Assembly (NCBI GenBank): GCA_903834925.1
Contig: CAILLA010000281.1
Span: forward strand, 1-64,000
Length of the DNA: 64,000 nt
Direction: 5' to 3'
From: an uncultured Schlesneria sp.
GTDB lineage: Bacteria; Planctomycetota; Planctomycetia; Planctomycetales; Planctomycetaceae
Both the position numbers and the translations under genes were made by a program. The notes under the pieces were generated by a model. That model did not search any database and was not told where the DNA came from. It was given only the letters and a program-made list of their open reading frames with translations. Positions 46,518-54,443 of this stretch are shown here, in pieces (positions within the stretch are counted from its first letter, which is position 1; each line of letters starts with the position of its first letter).

Positions 46518-46973
46518 TTGACGATTTACTACTTCGCATATGGCAGCAATCTTTGGATCGAACAGATGGTCCGACGCATCGGCCCGGTTGATCGGAGCGA
46601 CGGCTGGCCGCGACGTGTTTCATTGGCTGGCTATCGTCTGGTGTTCGACATGCAGGGCGAAGATGGCAACGTTTATGCCAATATTGAGCCGAAGACCGAG
46701 TCAAACGTTTTGGGTGTCGTCTATCGCTGCACCCCAGAAGCATTGCAGATCATGGATCAGTACGAATCGGGCTACGAACGGAGACAGGTGTCTGTCATCA
46801 GCGAAAATGGCGAACGACTTGATGTCACGACTTACGTTGCCCTGACAGATCACGTAACTTCGGTCGGGAATCTTCCAACCAACGAATATCTGAAAAGGAT
46901 CGTCACGGGAGCAACCGAGCAGGGACTGCCCGAGGCATATATCCGCGAAATCGAACGACAACTGCATAAGTGA
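46518..46973 (+). CDS. Gamma-glutamylcyclotransferase-like (AIG2 fold) protein
   Basis: A 151-residue protein with the fold's opening strand IYYFAYGSNLWIEQM, in which YGSN forms the substrate loop, followed by SLAGYRLVFDM, ANIEPKTESNVLGVVYRC and the acidic MDQYESGYERR where the catalytic Glu is expected. Members act on gamma-glutamyl amines or glutathione-derived peptides; the precise substrate is unknown. The frame is open to an ATG at 46392, but that ATG lies in the repeat; TTG at 46518, with AAGGA 11 bases upstream, starts right before the conserved first strand and is preferred. Its stop is convergent with the FRG gene. Confidence 0.75.
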   Translation: MTIYYFAYGSNLWIEQMVRRIGPVDRSDGWPRRVSLAGYRLVFDMQGEDGNVYANIEPKTESNVLGVVYRCTPEALQIMDQYESGYERRQVSVISENGERLDVTTYVALTDHVTSVGNLPTNEYLKRIVTGATEQGLPEAYIREIERQLHK

Positions 46974-47104
46974 TTGAAAAACATTGAGTAATTTTCCGCG
47001 ACAAATTGGGCGAGTTCAACTGGCCAGATGCATACCGAATTCGTCAGTTTTGTTGTCACATTTCGCCCCGAAGAAATCAAAAACCGGTGATCGCGGAGCC
47101 TCTT

Positions 47105-48133
47105 TTACAGGTAAGCATTCCGAGCCTCATCCATCACCGCTCTTGCTGCACCCCCGAAGCCTGGAAAAAGCCTACCCGCATCATATCCTCGCGACTGAAG
47201 CATATTAAAAAGCTTTGGCGCTTCTGAAATTGGAAGCGTGTGTTTGATGAAGAATTCTGTTTCAGCGCCGACCTCGCAATAAAAATGGTGCAACATATCT
47301 TTTTTTTCGCCATTTGCGCCTTGGAGTATTTCGGACACAAATTCGTTTAGCGGTCGTCGGTCAATCTGTTGGCTTCCGTTTTGATGATCAGAATATTGAC
47401 GGCACAAGGTGAAAAAACCTTTTTGTGCAGCAAGGTTTGGGTTGTCTGAACGTGGCGGATGTATAACGTAGGGCCCCGTACCGGCAACGCTTAATCCTTT
47501 GCAAAAATCAAGATGTTGGAATGTTGTGGACCAAATAGCAATGTGCGATGCACGGCTTGATCCGTCCCGTTCCAGTTGACGGATACCGCCGTCGGCGGCA
47601 AAATACATTGCCACCAATGGATCAGCTGTCCAATCGAGCAGCCGTGTGGGAAGTCCGTAATGCTGGGCAATCCCCATCAACATTTCAAGCGACGTCGGCG
47701 GCCATTGTCTTAGATCGGGACCTTTGCGGTCTCCGTCGGGAAGCGAAGGGTCACCGATGATATGGCGATGTAATTCGTCCGGTAATTTTGGAAGCGGCAA
47801 GGCATTTCGATTTGCGAACAAATAATATCGGCGGATGACGTCCCACTCAGCAACGTGCTGAATCGCAGGATGATTGAGCGTTACGTCCCGGCATAGAGAA
47901 ATCATCTTGAAGCGTGCATGCGACTCATCATCTGGCCGGAGCGAACTCGGAATCAATTGATGGCGGGCATCGCTAACGCCACGATACAAAATAGAATCGA
48001 ACGAGTCATTCAAGAAACGACTTTCGGGCTGTTCCAAGAACAAATGTGCAAGCATATCTTTAGCGGTATGGACTTCAATGAGGGTTGTTGCTGGAATTAA
48101 TGAACAATCTGGGACGTAACTCATCTGGCTCAA
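47105..48133 (-). CDS. FRG-domain protein
   Basis: A 342-residue protein with the FRG domain: SILYRGVSDARHQLIPSSLR at about 48-66, then MGIAQHYGLPTRLLDWTADP with Gln157, His158, Arg164 and Asp167, followed by VAMYFA. FRG domains are found in proteins linked to phage defence, toxins and mobile DNA; the biochemical activity has not been settled generally. No signal peptide or membrane helix. The start given is the first in frame (MSQMSY); a later ATG is not better supported. It is divergent from a trypsin-like gene with 255 bases between, suggesting a shared regulatory region. Confidence 0.85.
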   Translation of the reverse strand: MSQMSYVPDCSLIPATTLIEVHTAKDMLAHLFLEQPESRFLNDSFDSILYRGVSDARHQLIPSSLRPDDESHARFKMISLCRDVTLNHPAIQHVAEWDVIRRYYLFANRNALPLPKLPDELHRHIIGDPSLPDGDRKGPDLRQWPPTSLEMLMGIAQHYGLPTRLLDWTADPLVAMYFAADGGIRQLERDGSSRASHIAIWSTTFQHLDFCKGLSVAGTGPYVIHPPRSDNPNLAAQKGFFTLCRQYSDHQNGSQQIDRRPLNEFVSEILQGANGEKKDMLHHFYCEVGAETEFFIKHTLPISEAPKLFNMLQSRGYDAGRLFPGFGGAARAVMDEARNAYL

Positions 48134-48388
48134 CCTTGTGGAAAGTGCCGCTTTCGAGATCTGGATAAACGATACGTTCTGCTATTTTGCGAGAGATTAT
48201 TCGTAACGCGGGGATATTCAGCGTGTCATACTCGCCGGTATCGCAGGATTTCGCCAGTATTCACGGAAGCGGCGTGTTCCTCCGTCGCGCAACTTGCCCA
48301 TTGAAAAGCGTCGTCGCCGACGTTGTTCCGAGAACTTGCCTCATTTACGCTTGAAATTATTGACATTTTATGACTGGAGTCGGGTGAA

Positions 48389-49204
48389 ATGATCACAAGT
48401 GCGGAACAGGCCATAACGTACCTGCATAACCTGTTTAGTCATCATCTCGTAGCTGTTGTGTGCGTTCACAGGCTGGTTGCGGAACATGGCGCTGCCAAGA
48501 GCTTGTGGCACAACTTTTTGTGTTCGGGATTTATTCTCTGCAACGGTGACAATTGGTACTTCGCCACAGCAGGCCATTGTCTTAAAGATCTTCAAAAGCT
48601 TCGCCAAAGAAAAGATATTGAATGTGACCTTCCGTTTTTCTTGGACAGTATCGCTCCAAATTCAAAACCCCATCCCGTCCTTCAATTCAACATCGACGAC
48701 CGCGACGTCGAATTCATCGACGACGATGCAATGGGGATCGACTTGGGTCTAATGCGACTGAATTACCTTGAAGTCCTCGCGTTCAAACAGAGCAATCGCA
48801 TTCCGCTGACGGAGGACAAATGGATGGCGAAGCCATCGAATGAAATCCCTAGCTACTTCATTGCCGGCGCGACTAACGAAGGGTCATTTGTCAGTGAGAT
48901 CAACGGGCAGCCCGTCGTGGACATCGTTACGAAAACGTTCCGCATTAATCCGATTGACGCGGAACCGACCATTGTCCCAGAGATTCCTTGGACTTCATTC
49001 AAAATTCCCGACAATTCTCTGTCGGATATTTCGGGCATGAGCGGCGGACCGATCTTTGCCGTCCAGCAAGATGGAACTCAGGTCAAATACTGGGTGATTG
49101 CACTTCAGAGCCAATGGAATGCTCCGAAGAGGATTGCATTCACGTGCAGGCTTCCGGAGTTCTCACGGATCTTTGAAGAGATTGAACGCAAGCGACATCA
49201 TTAA
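48389..49204 (+). CDS. Cytosolic trypsin-like serine peptidase
   Basis: A 271-residue protein with a complete chymotrypsin-fold catalytic triad in the expected order: His63 in FATAGHC, Asp118 in GIDLGLMRL, and Ser218 in ISGMSGGP. There is no signal peptide: the start (MITSAEQAITYLHNLF) is an ordinary soluble helix, which is unusual for a trypsin fold and suggests an intracellular role. GGAG lies about 11 bases before the ATG. Intracellular trypsin-like peptidases occur as effectors or accessories in bacterial immune gene sets; nearby FRG, Rpn and REase/HEPN genes make that reading possible here, though it is only inferred. Confidence 0.85.
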   Translation: MITSAEQAITYLHNLFSHHLVAVVCVHRLVAEHGAAKSLWHNFLCSGFILCNGDNWYFATAGHCLKDLQKLRQRKDIECDLPFFLDSIAPNSKPHPVLQFNIDDRDVEFIDDDAMGIDLGLMRLNYLEVLAFKQSNRIPLTEDKWMAKPSNEIPSYFIAGATNEGSFVSEINGQPVVDIVTKTFRINPIDAEPTIVPEIPWTSFKIPDNSLSDISGMSGGPIFAVQQDGTQVKYWVIALQSQWNAPKRIAFTCRLPEFSRIFEEIERKRHH

Positions 49205-49337
49205 AATTGAGTCTGCATCTCCGTCCTGTGTTGTCGCCCCAACTCGGTGTTCACATTTTAGCCCTGTATACTGTCATTCTCTGCAAGTCGCAGTACGGAG
49301 CCTGTCGCAATGATTGCTCGTTCGAGGAATTGAAAAC

Positions 49338-50291
49338 ATGCCAATTGGAATTAGTCCGCTCGTCGATTTTGCGTTTAAGATGATGCTGGCCAGTCCAGGG
49401 CACGAGCGGGTGACGATCCATTTCTTAAATGCGATTCTCGGCGAAAAAGCAAAGATCGCGAGCATCGAAATTGAGAACCCGTATGTTGGCCCCACGTTTG
49501 AGGGCGATAAGTGGGTTGTTCTCGACATCCTGGCCACAGATGAACGAGGGCGGAAATTCAACATTGAAATGCAAACGTCAATTCCCCCTGGATTACGTCA
49601 GCGACTCGCGTTCTACGACGCTCGACTCTATGTTGAACAGATGCGGCAAGGAGATCAGTATCAAGAACTCCGGCCGGCCATCGTGATTTGTGTGTTGGAC
49701 AAACCGTTGCTGAAAAGCTGCGAAAGCCTGCATACGGATTTTCGGCTTCGAGATGAATTCGGTCGGGTTTTTACTGATGATTTGCAGATTCATGTGTTGG
49801 AATTGACGAAGCTGACAATGACACGCGAGAATCTAAAATCGGCGACGGCTGCGGAACGATGGGCATATTTTTTGTTGAACGCAGAAAACCTGACGGTGGC
49901 TGAGATTAGGGAACTGTTTCCCGAACCGGAATTCGCGGAAGCGGCAGGAGTTTTGGAAATGATCAAAGACAACCCCGACCAAATGAGCGATTACATTTCG
50001 CGACTGAAATACAAATTGGATGAAGATTGGAGAATTGAAAGCACTCGTGCCGAGGCGCTGAGGGAAGGCCGTCAGGAAGGCCGTCAGGAAGGTCGAGAGG
50101 AAGGCCTGAAGGAGGGAGAATTGAAGGGAGCTTTGAGGGGCGAACTGATCGGCCAGATCGTCATACTTCAAGAGCTTCTCGAAATGACAGAGCCGGGCCG
50201 CGAAGATTTGTCGAATTATGACGAGCTTCAACTTCAAAACCTGTGTTCACAACTCCGTCTCCAGTTGCGATCTCGGCAGGCCAATCGATAG
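49338..50291 (+). CDS. Rpn-family PD-(D/E)XK nuclease / transposase-like protein
   Basis: A 317-residue protein. ATG at 49338 is chosen because AGGA lies 10 bases upstream and MPIGISPLVDFAFKMML matches Rpn starts. The PD-(D/E)XK core is visible as VVLDILATDERGRKFNIEMQ, with the Asp and the ExQ pair of this family. The middle is helical; the end has a characteristic Glu/Gly/Arg-rich repeat (EGRQEGRQEGREEG) before a short C-terminal helix, common in this family. Rpn proteins promote RecA-independent recombination and have been proposed as phage-defence toxins. It follows the trypsin-like gene by 133 bases in the same direction. Confidence 0.88.
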   Translation: MPIGISPLVDFAFKMMLASPGHERVTIHFLNAILGEKAKIASIEIENPYVGPTFEGDKWVVLDILATDERGRKFNIEMQTSIPPGLRQRLAFYDARLYVEQMRQGDQYQELRPAIVICVLDKPLLKSCESLHTDFRLRDEFGRVFTDDLQIHVLELTKLTMTRENLKSATAAERWAYFLLNAENLTVAEIRELFPEPEFAEAAGVLEMIKDNPDQMSDYISRLKYKLDEDWRIESTRAEALREGRQEGRQEGREEGLKEGELKGALRGELIGQIVILQELLEMTEPGREDLSNYDELQLQNLCSQLRLQLRSRQANR

Positions 50292-50333
50292 CTGTTCCGA
50301 TTATTGAATTTCCTTGGCGTCGTGTTCGCCGAA

Positions 50334-51008
50334 TCAGGTAGAAGCCTTGGAGCCAGACCACTCTATAAAAAGTTCGCTTACCAACGTTGCGAGTTGATGA
50401 GTCGATTTGGGCAGGTCGCCGGCCGGGAAGCCGTGAACGAGACGATTTCGTGCGTTTTGACATTCCAACGCGACGTCGAACTGTTCGATGCTGAGTTCGC
50501 CCAGAGAGTACAACTGGCGAATCATGATCGAAGGCGAAAGGCGATCGACGGGAATTGCGACTTGCCTTGCGTGGAGACGCAGAAGCTGTTCGAGGGAAAT
50601 CCAGAGGATAAGAAACGCGGCCTCGCTGTCACCGTTATCTTCCAACCGCCTTGCCTGATTAATCCGGTTTGATATGCCGTCCCATGAAACGGACTCATCA
50701 TTCTTTCCAGGCAACTCCGCAGACGCGACATCTTGACCCGTCACCAACAGGAATCGCCATCCAGGGTGCTTCTTCACTTCATCCGCCACCGAACTCAGTT
50801 GGTCCACAGAAAGACGGCCTGCTCTGGATCTTACCGCAATGACAAATCCGCCTTGTTCTTTTTGCACAAGGAGGTCAGGTTGATAGCGACCAAGTTCGAA
50901 AGGCAAGTCATTTGCACTTGGGTGTACGATCACGTTGTAGCCTTCTCGCCGATACTGTTCCGCGAGCTCATCAACGTGGTCTTTTTCGGTTTTCGGGATA
51001 GTTGTCAT
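50334..51008 (-). CDS. REase-like plus HEPN-like protein
   Basis: A 224-residue protein. Residues about 1-95 look like a restriction-endonuclease-like fold with EQYRREGYNVIVHP, RYQPDLLVQK (Pro44-Asp45) and GGFVIAVRSRAG, where active members have an E-x-K pair; here these positions are Ala58 and Arg60, so the nuclease site is probably dead or altered. Residues about 120-215 are helical and contain NARNRLVHG, an R-x4-H motif (Arg187 to His192) as in HEPN ribonuclease domains. This reads as a sensor-plus-RNase layout; the domain assignments are by motif only. It overlaps the preceding RusA-like remnant by 4 bp (ATGA), so it was or is co-translated with it. Confidence 0.65.
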   Translation of the reverse strand: MTTIPKTEKDHVDELAEQYRREGYNVIVHPSANDLPFELGRYQPDLLVQKEQGGFVIAVRSRAGRLSVDQLSSVADEVKKHPGWRFLLVTGQDVASAELPGKNDESVSWDGISNRINQARRLEDNGDSEAAFLILWISLEQLLRLHARQVAIPVDRLSPSIMIRQLYSLGELSIEQFDVALECQNARNRLVHGFPAGDLPKSTHQLATLVSELFIEWSGSKAST

Positions 51009-51270
51009 AGATATTCACCCAAGGGTCGCGAGCGACTGATTTTCACGTAAACGCACCCTTCCTGTGCGGCGATTCCCGCCAGCACGAGCGGAGGGAGTCG
51101 AGTCACGTCGAATGTCGAGTTAAGGAATCGGCGGTGACTTTCCACATCCGCAATCAGTGAATCGTCCGCGAATACCACTCCCACGAGCGCATCTTGAATC
51201 GGCTTCACGATATCGTCCATTGGAAGCACCTGTTGAACCCTCCTGGCGAGTTGATTGAAGAAATAAATCT
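51005..51270 (-). pseudogene. N-terminally truncated RusA-like resolvase
   Basis: The minus-strand frame from 51270 to 51005 ends with wording of the RusA crossover-junction endonuclease C-terminal half: MDDIVKPIQDALVG (compare D-x-D-N-x-x-K-P-I-x-D-A-L), VVFADDSLIADVESHRR, and VYVKIS. The N-terminal half is absent; upstream is a stop at 51271-51273 and then a 23-24 bp tandem repeat. The motif's first Asp is lost and Asn has become Asp. It is most simply a decayed gene, though the last 70 residues could still be made from GTG 51229 or ATG 51220. It overlaps the REase/HEPN-like gene start. Confidence 0.6.
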
Positions 51271-51305
51271 TCAGTCAACCAACCAGCAGAGTATTTTGCA
51301 TCAGG

Positions 51306-51373
51306 TGGTTCCCTTTTCGATTGCCGACTGGTTCCCTTTTCGGCTGCCGAAGTGGTTCCCTTTTCAATTGCCG
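51306..51373. repeat. Three tandem 21-24 bp units upstream of the RusA remnant
   Basis: Units at 51306-51328, 51329-51352 and 51353-51373 each begin TGGTTCCCTTTTC and end in TGCCG with up to three more bases. They sit where the missing N-terminal half of the RusA-like gene would be, so repeat expansion or replacement may have caused the truncation. Confidence 0.85.
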
Positions 51374-51470
51374 TTTCCAACTCTTGAAGCGGATCAACAT
51401 CACATCGGGTAGAATATCGCATTTTCGGGTGAATGAGGGCTCTCAGTTTCGGCAAAACCGCAGATTCATT

Positions 51471-52304
51471 TTACGGGTAGCCTGCGGTTGATGCCACGAC
51501 AATTCGAGTCATCCCGTTTAAGCGAATCACGCCATTTCTGCGAAGCCCTTCGGCTTCGATGAGCATTTGCGCTTCCCATGCCTGCTGAATCTCTTCGGGA
51601 AGGTCTTTGAGTAGCCGCGATAGACCAAAGATGCGAGTCCATTCAATCAGTTTGTCTGCGGAATCGGCTTCCATGACGTCGACCTCCATCTCCTCGATTT
51701 GCCGAATGGCAAAACCAGCGGTCGCAAAATCGTGCTGCAGGTGACGGACGTCTGAGTAACGAAATGTCCCTGGACGCTCCATGTCGATTGGTGGCAGCGA
51801 CGCCATTCTGCCGAGTACGAGTCTTGGCAGAGTGAAGTACTGAACGCGTTCTGGCTCCCCCCAAACTGCCGCTACAAATACACCACCCGGTAACAGCGTG
51901 CGACGAACGGCGGAGAGAGCCGCAACCGGTGAATCGAGGTACATCAATCCCCAACGCATGAGAGCCGCGTGGAAATGCCCAATCGGGATTCCGTCGAGCA
52001 ATTCAACGTTCATCGCGCGAAGTTTAAGGTTCGAAATCCCTTCAAGTGTTTCCCGCTCGCGAGCCATCTGGAGCATGCTCTCAGAAAGATCCACTCCAAA
52101 GACCGAGCCGGTTTTTCCCACGCGGTGGGCGGCGCGAATGGCAGGCTCACCACGCCCGGTTGCGAGATCGAGCACACGCATTCCGGTCGCGATTCCAGCG
52201 AGGTCCAGCATCCGTTCGCTCAAGGGAGCGGTCAATCGCGCCTCCATCCTGTCATATCGGCGCCAGACTTCTTCGGCGGAGAGAACAGGTGGCTGGTTTG
52301 TCAC
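51471..52304 (-). CDS. Class I SAM-dependent methyltransferase
   Basis: A 277-residue Rossmann-fold methyltransferase. Motif I is VLDLATGRGEPAIRAA, followed by GKTGSVFGVDLSESMLQMA (the acidic end of beta-2), AMNVELLDGIPIGHFHAALMRW with a UbiE-like order, and ALSAVRRTLLPGGVFVAAVWG (the LLPGG turn). Fold and spacing match the UbiE/Methyltransf_11 group; substrate unknown. No target-recognition domain is present, so DNA methylation is unlikely. It stands by itself beside a palindromic element. Confidence 0.88.
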   Translation of the reverse strand: MTNQPPVLSAEEVWRRYDRMEARLTAPLSERMLDLAGIATGMRVLDLATGRGEPAIRAAHRVGKTGSVFGVDLSESMLQMARERETLEGISNLKLRAMNVELLDGIPIGHFHAALMRWGLMYLDSPVAALSAVRRTLLPGGVFVAAVWGEPERVQYFTLPRLVLGRMASLPPIDMERPGTFRYSDVRHLQHDFATAGFAIRQIEEMEVDVMEADSADKLIEWTRIFGLSRLLKDLPEEIQQAWEAQMLIEAEGLRRNGVIRLNGMTRIVVASTAGYP

Positions 52305-52340
52305 GGTTCGAATCCCTCGAGAATGTTATTGCTTCGGCTC

Positions 52341-52603
52341 GTTGTGCGCGGGTCTCCGTTGTGCGAGGGTCTCCCGACCCTGCACGAGCGACCGACCGAA
52401 GGTCTTCTCTTTATTTCTACGCGTTTTTTTCCAGCAAGCCGCCTTCCTTACGTAATCATTGCAGATTTTCAAAAGGGAAAACATGATCCGTGGTGTCGCA
52501 AATCACGTTCACAAGCAAATAAGGCGAAGAAGAGACCTTCGGTCGGTCGCTCGTGCGGGGTGGGGAGACCCTCGCACTACGCGTCAGGAGACCCTCGCAC
52601 AAC
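52341..52603. repeat. MITE-like element with long terminal inverted repeats
   Basis: The left arm 52341-52411 and right arm 52530-52603 are inverse versions of about 70 bases with small gaps. Each arm carries a doubled unit of the type GTTGTGCGAGGGTCTCC, then GCACGAGCGACCGACCGAAG and GTCT. The central 115 bases are A/T-richer and have no recognisable gene. It is non-autonomous in appearance. A related palindromic scrap with GGGGAC/GTCCCC arms follows at 52617-52670. Confidence 0.85.
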
Positions 52604-52718
52604 GCGTTCGAGAAACGGGGACTGTGCAACGGCATGCCCCGGACCGCATGAAAATGCGATGTCCCCGGAGTTCCCTCAAATTATTCGATGTTCATAAGTC
52701 AGTTTTGGAGTGGGCAAA

Positions 52719-53108
52719 GTGATTAAAGAAGGGCCGATAGAACCTGAGCTGATTATCGATCCTGAAAAGCATCGAAAAATTGAACAATTACGGAGCATCG
52801 CCGAGTTGCTCGACGGTCAGTTTCGCGTTCCCGGAACAGATATCGAGTTTGGTCTGGATGCGATCATCGGTCTGCTACCTGGAATTGGCGATCTTATCTG
52901 CGGCGGGATTTCCATCTGGCTGATACGCGAAGCACGACGGCTTGGGGCGCCTCGCTGGTTGATTGCTCGGATGATCTGGAACGTTGCGGTTGACGTGGGT
53001 GTTGGAGTCGTTCCCGTTGTCGGAGATCTACTTGACGTCGCCTGGAAAGCGAACCGAATGAATATGGAATTGCTCAGCCAGCATTTCAGAACGTCGGCAC
53101 GTCGGTGA
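52719..53108 (+). CDS. DUF4112 membrane protein
   Basis: A 129-residue protein whose body matches the DUF4112 pattern: LLDGQFRVPGTDIEFGLDAIIGLLPGIGD, LICGGISIWLIREARRLGAP, and VGVGVVPVVGDLLDVAWKANRMN. Two or three hydrophobic helices with Pro-Gly-(Ile/Val)-Gly-Asp turns indicate an integral membrane protein of unknown function. GTG at 52719 is preferred because GGAG lies 8 bases upstream; an earlier GTG at 52710 overlaps that Shine-Dalgarno. It lies beside the RNA phosphotransferase gene in the same direction, 118 bases apart. Confidence 0.85.
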   Translation: MIKEGPIEPELIIDPEKHRKIEQLRSIAELLDGQFRVPGTDIEFGLDAIIGLLPGIGDLICGGISIWLIREARRLGAPRWLIARMIWNVAVDVGVGVVPVVGDLLDVAWKANRMNMELLSQHFRTSARR

Positions 53109-53226
53109 TAGAATTGACTTTATTTGATCAAATGGACTGCAATAAAAATCGGAAATCATGCCGAGTACCAACAGCCTGTCCAGTTTGATTGCGTGATTTC
53201 AGGCTTCTTTTTGATTTGAGAGCAAC

Positions 53227-53775
53227 ATGAGTAAACGGATCGTCACGATCAGCAAATTCATGAGCAAGTATCTTCGGCATGAACCAGAGGCACTTGGTTT
53301 GAATTTGGAACCGGGTGGCTGGGTGTTGATCGCTGACTTGTTGGAAAGTGCCGGGAAACACGGATTCACAATCACCAATGAAGAACTTCTTCAAGTCGTC
53401 GCTGAAAATGACAAGAAACGATTTGCTCTCGATGAAACAGCAACAAAAATCCGCGCGAACCAAGGGCATTCGACTTCTGTTGATTTGCAGCTTGCTGAAG
53501 CGGAACCGCCGCCTCAACTTTTTCACGGCACTGTCAGCAAGTTTCTCGACGCGATTCTGGTCGAGGGATTGAAGAAAATGGACCGTCACGACGTACATTT
53601 GTCGAAGGACGTCTTGACGGCGGCCAAAGTCGGTGAGCGACGCGGGAAACCGGTGATCCTGGTTGTCGATTCGGGGGCGATGGCATCAGACGGCTACAAG
53701 TTCCGGCTCTCTGAGAACGGAGTCTGGCTGACAGATCATGTTCCGCCAAAGTACATCCGGTTAATGGATACGTAG
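53227..53775 (+). CDS. kptA: RNA 2'-phosphotransferase
   Basis: A 182-residue KptA/Tpt1 protein, which uses NAD+ to remove an internal RNA 2'-phosphate and releases ADP-ribose 1'',2''-cyclic phosphate. The N-terminal winged helix has SKYLRHEPEALGL (Arg17-His18) and EPGGWVLIADLL; then KIRANQGHST with the conserved Arg and His; the ADP-ribosyltransferase half has LFHGTVSKFLDAILVEGL, VHLSKD, and ends with ENGVWLTDHVPPKYI. Length fits the family (about 180). The bacterial role is still unclear, as most bacteria lack tRNA splicing of the eukaryotic type. GAGAGCAAC precedes the start. Confidence 0.93.
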   Translation: MSKRIVTISKFMSKYLRHEPEALGLNLEPGGWVLIADLLESAGKHGFTITNEELLQVVAENDKKRFALDETATKIRANQGHSTSVDLQLAEAEPPPQLFHGTVSKFLDAILVEGLKKMDRHDVHLSKDVLTAAKVGERRGKPVILVVDSGAMASDGYKFRLSENGVWLTDHVPPKYIRLMDT

Positions 53776-53857
53776 GGGCCAAAGGCTCAAATGATCACAA
53801 AACCACACATTTCATGAGCACCTTCCAAACATTACGACGAATTTCGCGTATTGTCTA

Positions 53858-53887
53858 TTGACAATATTTAAAGATATTTTGTAAATA
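53858..53887 (+). promoter_or_regulatory. Candidate sigma70-type promoter at the head of element copy 3
   Basis: TTGACA at 53858-53863, an 18-base very A/T-rich spacer, then TAAATA at 53882-53887. It points into the repeat element and toward the 45-residue frame at 54193. The -35 is a perfect consensus; the -10 is weak. No other sequence supports it. Confidence 0.35.
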
Positions 53888-54200
53888 ATATGGCGCGTGT
53901 TGTGTTCTTGTCTTGGCGGGAATGAAGAATCCGTCTAATGAGTCTCAGGATTAGCATCCCGGACTTACCTGGATTTCGCAAAAAAATAAGAACTGACGAC
54001 GAACTTGATCTTTGAAAAATTGGAACGAATTGAATACGGAACGCTCCTGCAGCCGTCAACAGCAGCGGGCTTGTCCGTGCGGTTTCGTTGTTTGTCTTGA
54101 GGAGGGCGCCGAAACGGCGAGAGAGTCGTTCTGAGAAAGTCTTGAGTAGACAGTTCAGGAAGGGACACCGCCAGGCTCACCAAGGAGCAATGATGGGATT

Positions 54201-54290
54201 CGAACTTGATCGAACTGCGTCGAACTCGATCGAACTCGATCGAACTCGATCGAACTCGATCGAACTTGGTCGAACTTGGTCGAACTCGAA
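54201..54290. repeat. Nine tandem 10-bp units (TCG-N3-GAA type)
   Basis: Units CGAACTTGAT, CGAACTGCGT, four copies of CGAACTCGAT, two of CGAACTTGGT, and CGAACTCGAA, with no phase break. A 45-residue frame (54193-54330) crosses the array and ends CTATGA, the same length as the frame in copy 1. Confidence 0.9.
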
Positions 54291-54443
54291 CACCCCAAAA
54301 AACGTAGAAATGATTGCCAAAACCCTATGAATTACAGGGAATGGTCGAAGTCGCGCGAACTCGCTCGAACTTTTCGATCAGATTTGTTGGCGTGTGACGG
54401 AGCGTGGGGAGTCACGCATCACGAAGATCGTCAACAAGGTTCC

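Larger units (their letters stand above)
53855..54376. repeat. Dispersed 10-bp-array element, copy 3
   Basis: Homologous block by block to 12092-12690: CTATTGAC at 53855-53862, GCGTGTTGTG, AAGAATCC, GGATTAGCATCC, CTGACGACGA and TTGATCTTTGA, a TTCGTTGTTTG block, AAGGAG before ATGGGATTCGAACTTGATCG, the array at 54201-54290, and CCTATGAATTAC with GGGAATGGTCGAAGTCGCGC. It has an A/T-rich promoter-like insertion near its left end that copy 1 lacks. It lies between kptA and the leftward thioredoxin-like gene. Confidence 0.8.

Noticed and set aside
50055-50140. Short direct repeats near the end of the Rpn gene
   Set aside because: They encode the EGRQEGRQ-type tail that is normal for Rpn proteins, not a separate repeat element.
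51969-52697. 242-codon plus-strand frame over the methyltransferase start and the 52.3 kb element
   Set aside because: It overlaps a clear methyltransferase and a palindromic element and has no recognisable domain.
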